This document shows, in pieces, positions 60,523 through 64,000 of a DNA stretch of 64,000 nt. The position numbers and the translations under genes were made by a program. Position 1 is the stretch's first letter, and the number at the start of each line of letters is the position of its first letter. Source of the DNA: Umbilicaria muhlenbergii (Eukaryota > Ascomycota > Lecanoromycetes > Umbilicariales > Umbilicariaceae); contig KK106982.1 of the NCBI GenBank assembly GCA_000611775.1, positions 1,844,643-1,908,642 on the forward strand, given 5' to 3'. Below the pieces are notes generated by a model, which had not been told where the DNA came from, made no database searches, and saw only the letters and a program-made list of their open reading frames with translations.

Positions 60523-61718
60523 TATCTTCAAGGTTGGCGATATGTATGTTTTGACCGACTCACCTGGCAATAACGCTGAATGACCTTGCAGCCAAGCTAG
60601 GCTGTGTTTTGTTTGATCTCTTTGTATGAGTAGTGATGTGTCCGTTCGGTTTTCCCTTGGTCGAGTCCACTGGTCGGCCATTTGATTGCGCGGCCATAGT
60701 AGGGACTGACTATGACAAGAGTGATGCCTTGACGGCAGACCGATGAAGCCTTCTTCAAAGTTCCAGGGAGGGAAAGAATTATTGGAATTCGTAACGGATG
60801 ACTCTCCTGAGGCACTTTGATAAGGAACTCTCTTCTCGAAAACGTCGATACGAGCGTCCACCCGAGGACTTGAGTGCTCCGACACGTGGTTCAATATGCA
60901 AGCCCACAAGTTTCGTGGGTGCCAGGAGGGAGGGAAGGTTGAGGCAGCGTGGGTGGTGACGGGAGTTGTCTGAAATGACGGGATGGGTTCCAAGCTGCAG
61001 AAAGCTTGGAAGCGAGCCTGAAGCGTCAGGATTTCATTAACAGGCATGCAGGTCGCGTGGACAGAGATCTCAATAAAATGATACGCTGAAGCTACTGTAA
61101 TAACGAACATCCACTCATGCTCCAGGATGCATGTACCAAGGACGATTACGGAAATAATGAGTGGAGGAAAGGTAGCCCTACAATTCCAGCCACAAGGGAA
61201 ATATCGGCCGTCTCTGCTGCTTGTCACGTGCCGACCTTCACGCTCCCTCTCCGCGTCATTCCCGTTTCGTCCTTCCCGTGCAGCCCCTCCGACGTTTCGC
61301 TTGCCGGACGCTAGCACGCGCTATTTTCCCACCTCGCGCTTACACTTGCCGTGTTCCCTTTGTACTCCCGTTTTGTATCAAGAGTGCCACACTTTGAAGC
61401 CACGCCGGCTTCGCCTGTCATCATCACCACCGTTGGTTCCCTTCCATATCAGACACCTCTGTTTTACCACCTACCAGTCCTTCTTCAAGACGTCTCCCGG
61501 CGACACCGCTGGACAGCATTCTAGACCCTTAGCTGCAACCAATAATCCGTGCCGGTCCAGCCCACTGCTTGAAGTCCCCGCAGTTTTGACCTTCAATAAT
61601 GAGGTCGGACCAACAAGCACACGTGAACGGGTGATGGGCTGAAGATCTCTTTGCAAGCTTACTTTCACATCGGGCCTCCGCAACTCGCGGCACTCCTTCA
61701 CTCTAGCCATTCAACAGC
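60523..61718. promoter_or_regulatory. Divergent promoter region, KDEL protein / SSM4
   Basis: 1.2 kb between two start codons on opposite strands. The frame of the KDEL protein remains open upstream to 61317, but that part (MLASGKRNVGGAAREGRNGN...) has no family resemblance and the Met at 60522 gives the expected N-terminus. Pyrimidine-rich stretches occur on the plus strand at 61240-61460, before SSM4. No other gene seen. Confidence 0.5.
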
Positions 61719-64000
61719 ATGGCCTCTCCTTTCAATCACCTTGGGCCTGAGGTGGAGCCGGACGTTATGAACGACCCGACCTACGAGACCAACACAAAGG
61801 GCAAGGCCAAGAGCATGGATGAAGCAGACACTTGCAGGATTTGTAGAGCGGAGGGATCGAAGGATGAACCTCTGTTCTATCCCTGCAAATGCAGCGGGAG
61901 CATCAAGTTCGTCCACCAAGATTGCTTGATGGAGTGGCTATCACACTCACAGAAGAAACACTGTGAACTATGCAAGACACCCTTTCGCTTCACGAAGTTA
62001 TATGACCCTCGAATGCCTAGTTCAGTTCCTCTGCCTGTCTTCCTCCGTCAAGCCGCGATGCACACCATGAAGACGGTGCTCACATGGTCACGCTTCCATT
62101 TGGTCCTATTTGTATGGTTGGGCTGGCTGCCCTGGTGCATGCGGACCGTGTGGCGTGGTTTATTCTGGGTGGGGGATGGGGGTTGGATCAGCTGGCACGA
62201 CATTGGTGAGCTGTCTCGGTCAACAGCTCAGGCAAGCTTGGATCAGCTCGCTGCAGAAGGCACCACACCGGCCGGGCATACCTTACTCATGTCGAGCGAC
62301 GCTGCAGCTTCGGCAGTGGTCGCACAAGTGGCCAAGGCTCTACCTCAAATTCTGTCACCGGTGTCCCAGACTCTCAACTCATCAGCTAGTGAACCTACGG
62401 TCTACAGGATCGTAAAACGGTTAATTGGTGCTGCGGTAGGCCGCGGTGCGAATGGAAGCCCCTCCCTCAACGACCAGACATCTATATTAAACACAACGAG
62501 TACATCTCGATTTGGTTATCGATCGCCGTCTTTGTTCTCTGAAATCCTGTTCCTGAAGACCTTGACGCCGTGGCCAACACTTAACAGCATCATAATCGAC
62601 ACGCTAGAAGGACAACTAATCACTCTATTTGTGGTAATCGCCTTCATTCTCATATTTTTGATTCGAGAATGGGTGGTACAACAAGGCGTAAACCTAGGAC
62701 CGGGTTTCGCAGGTGCAGCCGAAGGACAAGCCGAGGAAGTGGGAGCGCTGCAACAGCTCGCACGCCAGCATGCCGAGGACAGACTGAGACACGCTCGTCG
62801 AGGCGATGTAGTTGCGGGACCGGAATTGAACGATGGGGATGCCGAAATCGCCGAACCAGAACTTCCAGCCAGGATGCTTCCCCGCCCAAGACCCAGACAA
62901 GGAGCACACCCACGAATTGATGAAGAGCCGCATGGCGAACCGAGGCGCGATCCAACTGACGATTCTCATACCCAGCCTGAAGGAGATGCGTCTTCAATTA
63001 CTTCTGCTGGTCTTTTCACCGACAGTCCCCAACTCGGTTGGGATCCGATTCGCTCTGGAGGCCCACCCTCATATTCTCAAGCAAGGCCAGCTATACCTGA
63101 CAGAGATGCGATTGCAAGAGTAACGGATATCCGACGAACCATTGAGGAACAAGCAACAAGACATGATCGAGACCGGCCGGGTATGAAGGTATTTATGGAT
63201 ATCTGGCAACGTGCCGACAGTAGGCCAGAAGAAGTGCTTAGGATCATTGAAGAGGAAAATCGAGGCGCTGAGTTGGCATGGGTGGTGGCGGCTATGACCA
63301 AGTTACAAGATCCAAATCTCGATACCCAGCGGGACTACGAGTCGAGCAGGCGTGAGCTTACCGATCTTATCTCGCAAGTGGATAGCGATCTGACGGAAGT
63401 CGTCACGCGGGTGGAAGGCAATGTCAATGCAGATAGAAGCAACGTTCTTAACGTTGTGGACACTCCAGTGGAGAAACCGTTGAACGAAAGTCAAGAAGGG
63501 TGGCAACTCATTCAAGGTTCTCCCGCAGCTTCTGGTTCTAGTGATCGTCTATCACAAACTTCCGAGCCTTATCCTCTGATAGAAATCGAGGATTCCCATC
63601 AGTCTGACCCACTCACGTGTGATCCTGCGTCAATGCCTAGCATGACCACTGCCAGCGAGACAAGGGCAGGACCTGAGTACGCTATCACCGTGGACGACAC
63701 CCCAGGGTTAATGGTGGGAACGATGGACACCCAAGACAACTTTGATCCTCTAAGCGAGGCGACGGGAAAGTCGGCGAGCAATCCACAGTTGGAGCCTGTA
63801 TCACCTGAAAGGGCAAACCCACTTCACGAAGACTTTGGCGAAGGTAGCTCTGCGGGTGCGACTGTAATCAACACAACAGATACTCGAGCAACCGAGACAC
63901 TCCCAAATCAAATACTAAACACGTCCGACAACATCCAACACGAGATGCCAGCCGATACCGTCCCACCTCGGGCATACAGTGAGAGACTCATGGACTGGCT
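61719..64000 (+). CDS. SSM4: ER-membrane RING-CH E3 ubiquitin ligase (SSM4/DOA10), partial
   Basis: E3 ligase of ER-associated degradation that marks misfolded or short-lived ER and nuclear-envelope proteins. The open frame runs from the ATG at 61719 to the right edge without a stop: 760 residues of a protein that is usually 1300-1700 long. The N-terminal RING-CH finger has the C4HC3 order Cys39, Cys42, Cys56, Cys58, His66, Cys69, Cys82, Cys85 (TCRICRAEG, FYPCKCSGS, HQDCLMEWL, HCELCKTPF). Two hydrophobic segments follow near 117-145 (FHLVLFVWLGWLPW) and 297-317 (LITLFVVIAFILIFLIREWV), then a long disordered acidic region. A GTGAGC at 62204 looks like a donor, but the frame continues open and protein-like through it, so no intron is called. 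The remaining membrane helices lie outside the window. Confidence 0.94.
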   Translation, partial: MASPFNHLGPEVEPDVMNDPTYETNTKGKAKSMDEADTCRICRAEGSKDEPLFYPCKCSGSIKFVHQDCLMEWLSHSQKKHCELCKTPFRFTKLYDPRMPSSVPLPVFLRQAAMHTMKTVLTWSRFHLVLFVWLGWLPWCMRTVWRGLFWVGDGGWISWHDIGELSRSTAQASLDQLAAEGTTPAGHTLLMSSDAAASAVVAQVAKALPQILSPVSQTLNSSASEPTVYRIVKRLIGAAVGRGANGSPSLNDQTSILNTTSTSRFGYRSPSLFSEILFLKTLTPWPTLNSIIIDTLEGQLITLFVVIAFILIFLIREWVVQQGVNLGPGFAGAAEGQAEEVGALQQLARQHAEDRLRHARRGDVVAGPELNDGDAEIAEPELPARMLPRPRPRQGAHPRIDEEPHGEPRRDPTDDSHTQPEGDASSITSAGLFTDSPQLGWDPIRSGGPPSYSQARPAIPDRDAIARVTDIRRTIEEQATRHDRDRPGMKVFMDIWQRADSRPEEVLRIIEEENRGAELAWVVAAMTKLQDPNLDTQRDYESSRRELTDLISQVDSDLTEVVTRVEGNVNADRSNVLNVVDTPVEKPLNESQEGWQLIQGSPAASGSSDRLSQTSEPYPLIEIEDSHQSDPLTCDPASMPSMTTASETRAGPEYAITVDDTPGLMVGTMDTQDNFDPLSEATGKSASNPQLEPVSPERANPLHEDFGEGSSAGATVINTTDTRATETLPNQILNTSDNIQHEMPADTVPPRAYSERLMDW

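Noticed and set aside
60523-61317. N-terminal extension of the KDEL protein to a Met at 61317
   Set aside because: The added 265 residues look like translated promoter sequence, while the Met at 60522 starts a hydrophobic segment and the conserved family N-terminus.
1-64000. CRISPR array, rRNA operon or prokaryotic operon structure
   Set aside because: The window is intron-containing fungal nuclear DNA; no regularly spaced palindromic repeat array or rRNA sequence is present.

Overview
The window is nuclear DNA from a filamentous ascomycete (Pezizomycotina). Short GT-AG introns of about 45-60 bases interrupt most genes, and the gene set is typically fungal: a fused eukaryotic acetyl-CoA carboxylase, a highly reducing polyketide synthase (PKS), an npgA-type phosphopantetheinyl transferase, a HeLo/pseudokinase-like protein and a TALE homeobox factor. 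I infer Dothideomycetes only loosely; nothing read by eye fixes the class. All exon models below were assembled by hand from splice sites and checked for frame.

Region 1 (1-9.4 kb): the 5' four-fifths of acetyl-CoA carboxylase ACC1 (minus strand, running off the left edge), then a sparse stretch with one doubtful small gene, then the first of two asaB/CmcJ-like oxygenases. Region 2 (8.2-26.6 kb): a probable secondary-metabolite cluster made of two paralogous asaB-like hydroxylase/desaturases (8.2-9.4 and 11.9-13.1 kb, minus), a 14-TM-type MFS exporter (13.7-15.8 kb, minus) and, across a 2.1 kb shared intergenic region, a 2840-residue PKS (18.0-26.6 kb, plus). The PKS reads KS-AT-DH-(decayed MT)-ER-KR-ACP and ends in a lone NRPS-type condensation domain, a LovB-like layout. 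The enoyl reductase TSC13 follows, convergent to it. ACC1 (malonyl-CoA supply) on one side and a phosphopantetheinyl transferase (47-48 kb) on the other place precursor supply and carrier-protein activation in the same 50 kb; both are also housekeeping genes.

Region 3 (28.9-33.1 kb): one large minus-strand gene that joins an N-terminal helical (HeLo-like) region, a PX domain, a protein-kinase fold lacking its catalytic Asp, and a trypsin-like protease with a recognisable His/Asp/Ser triad. It looks like a fungal signalling or immune-type receptor and is the most unusual single gene here. Region 4 (33.1-46.9 kb) is gene-poor, with decayed simple repeats, a doubtful membrane protein and a TALE homeobox transcription factor.

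Region 5 (47-64 kb) is a compact housekeeping block: phosphopantetheinyl transferase, PDX2/SNO1 glutaminase of vitamin B6 synthesis, the cap-binding subunit CBC2, nucleoporin NUP82, a long repetitive protein with an N-terminal hydrophobic segment and a C-terminal KDEL (ER lumen predicted), and the start of the ER-membrane E3 ligase SSM4/DOA10, cut by the right edge. No tRNA, rRNA, CRISPR array or intact mobile element was recognised.
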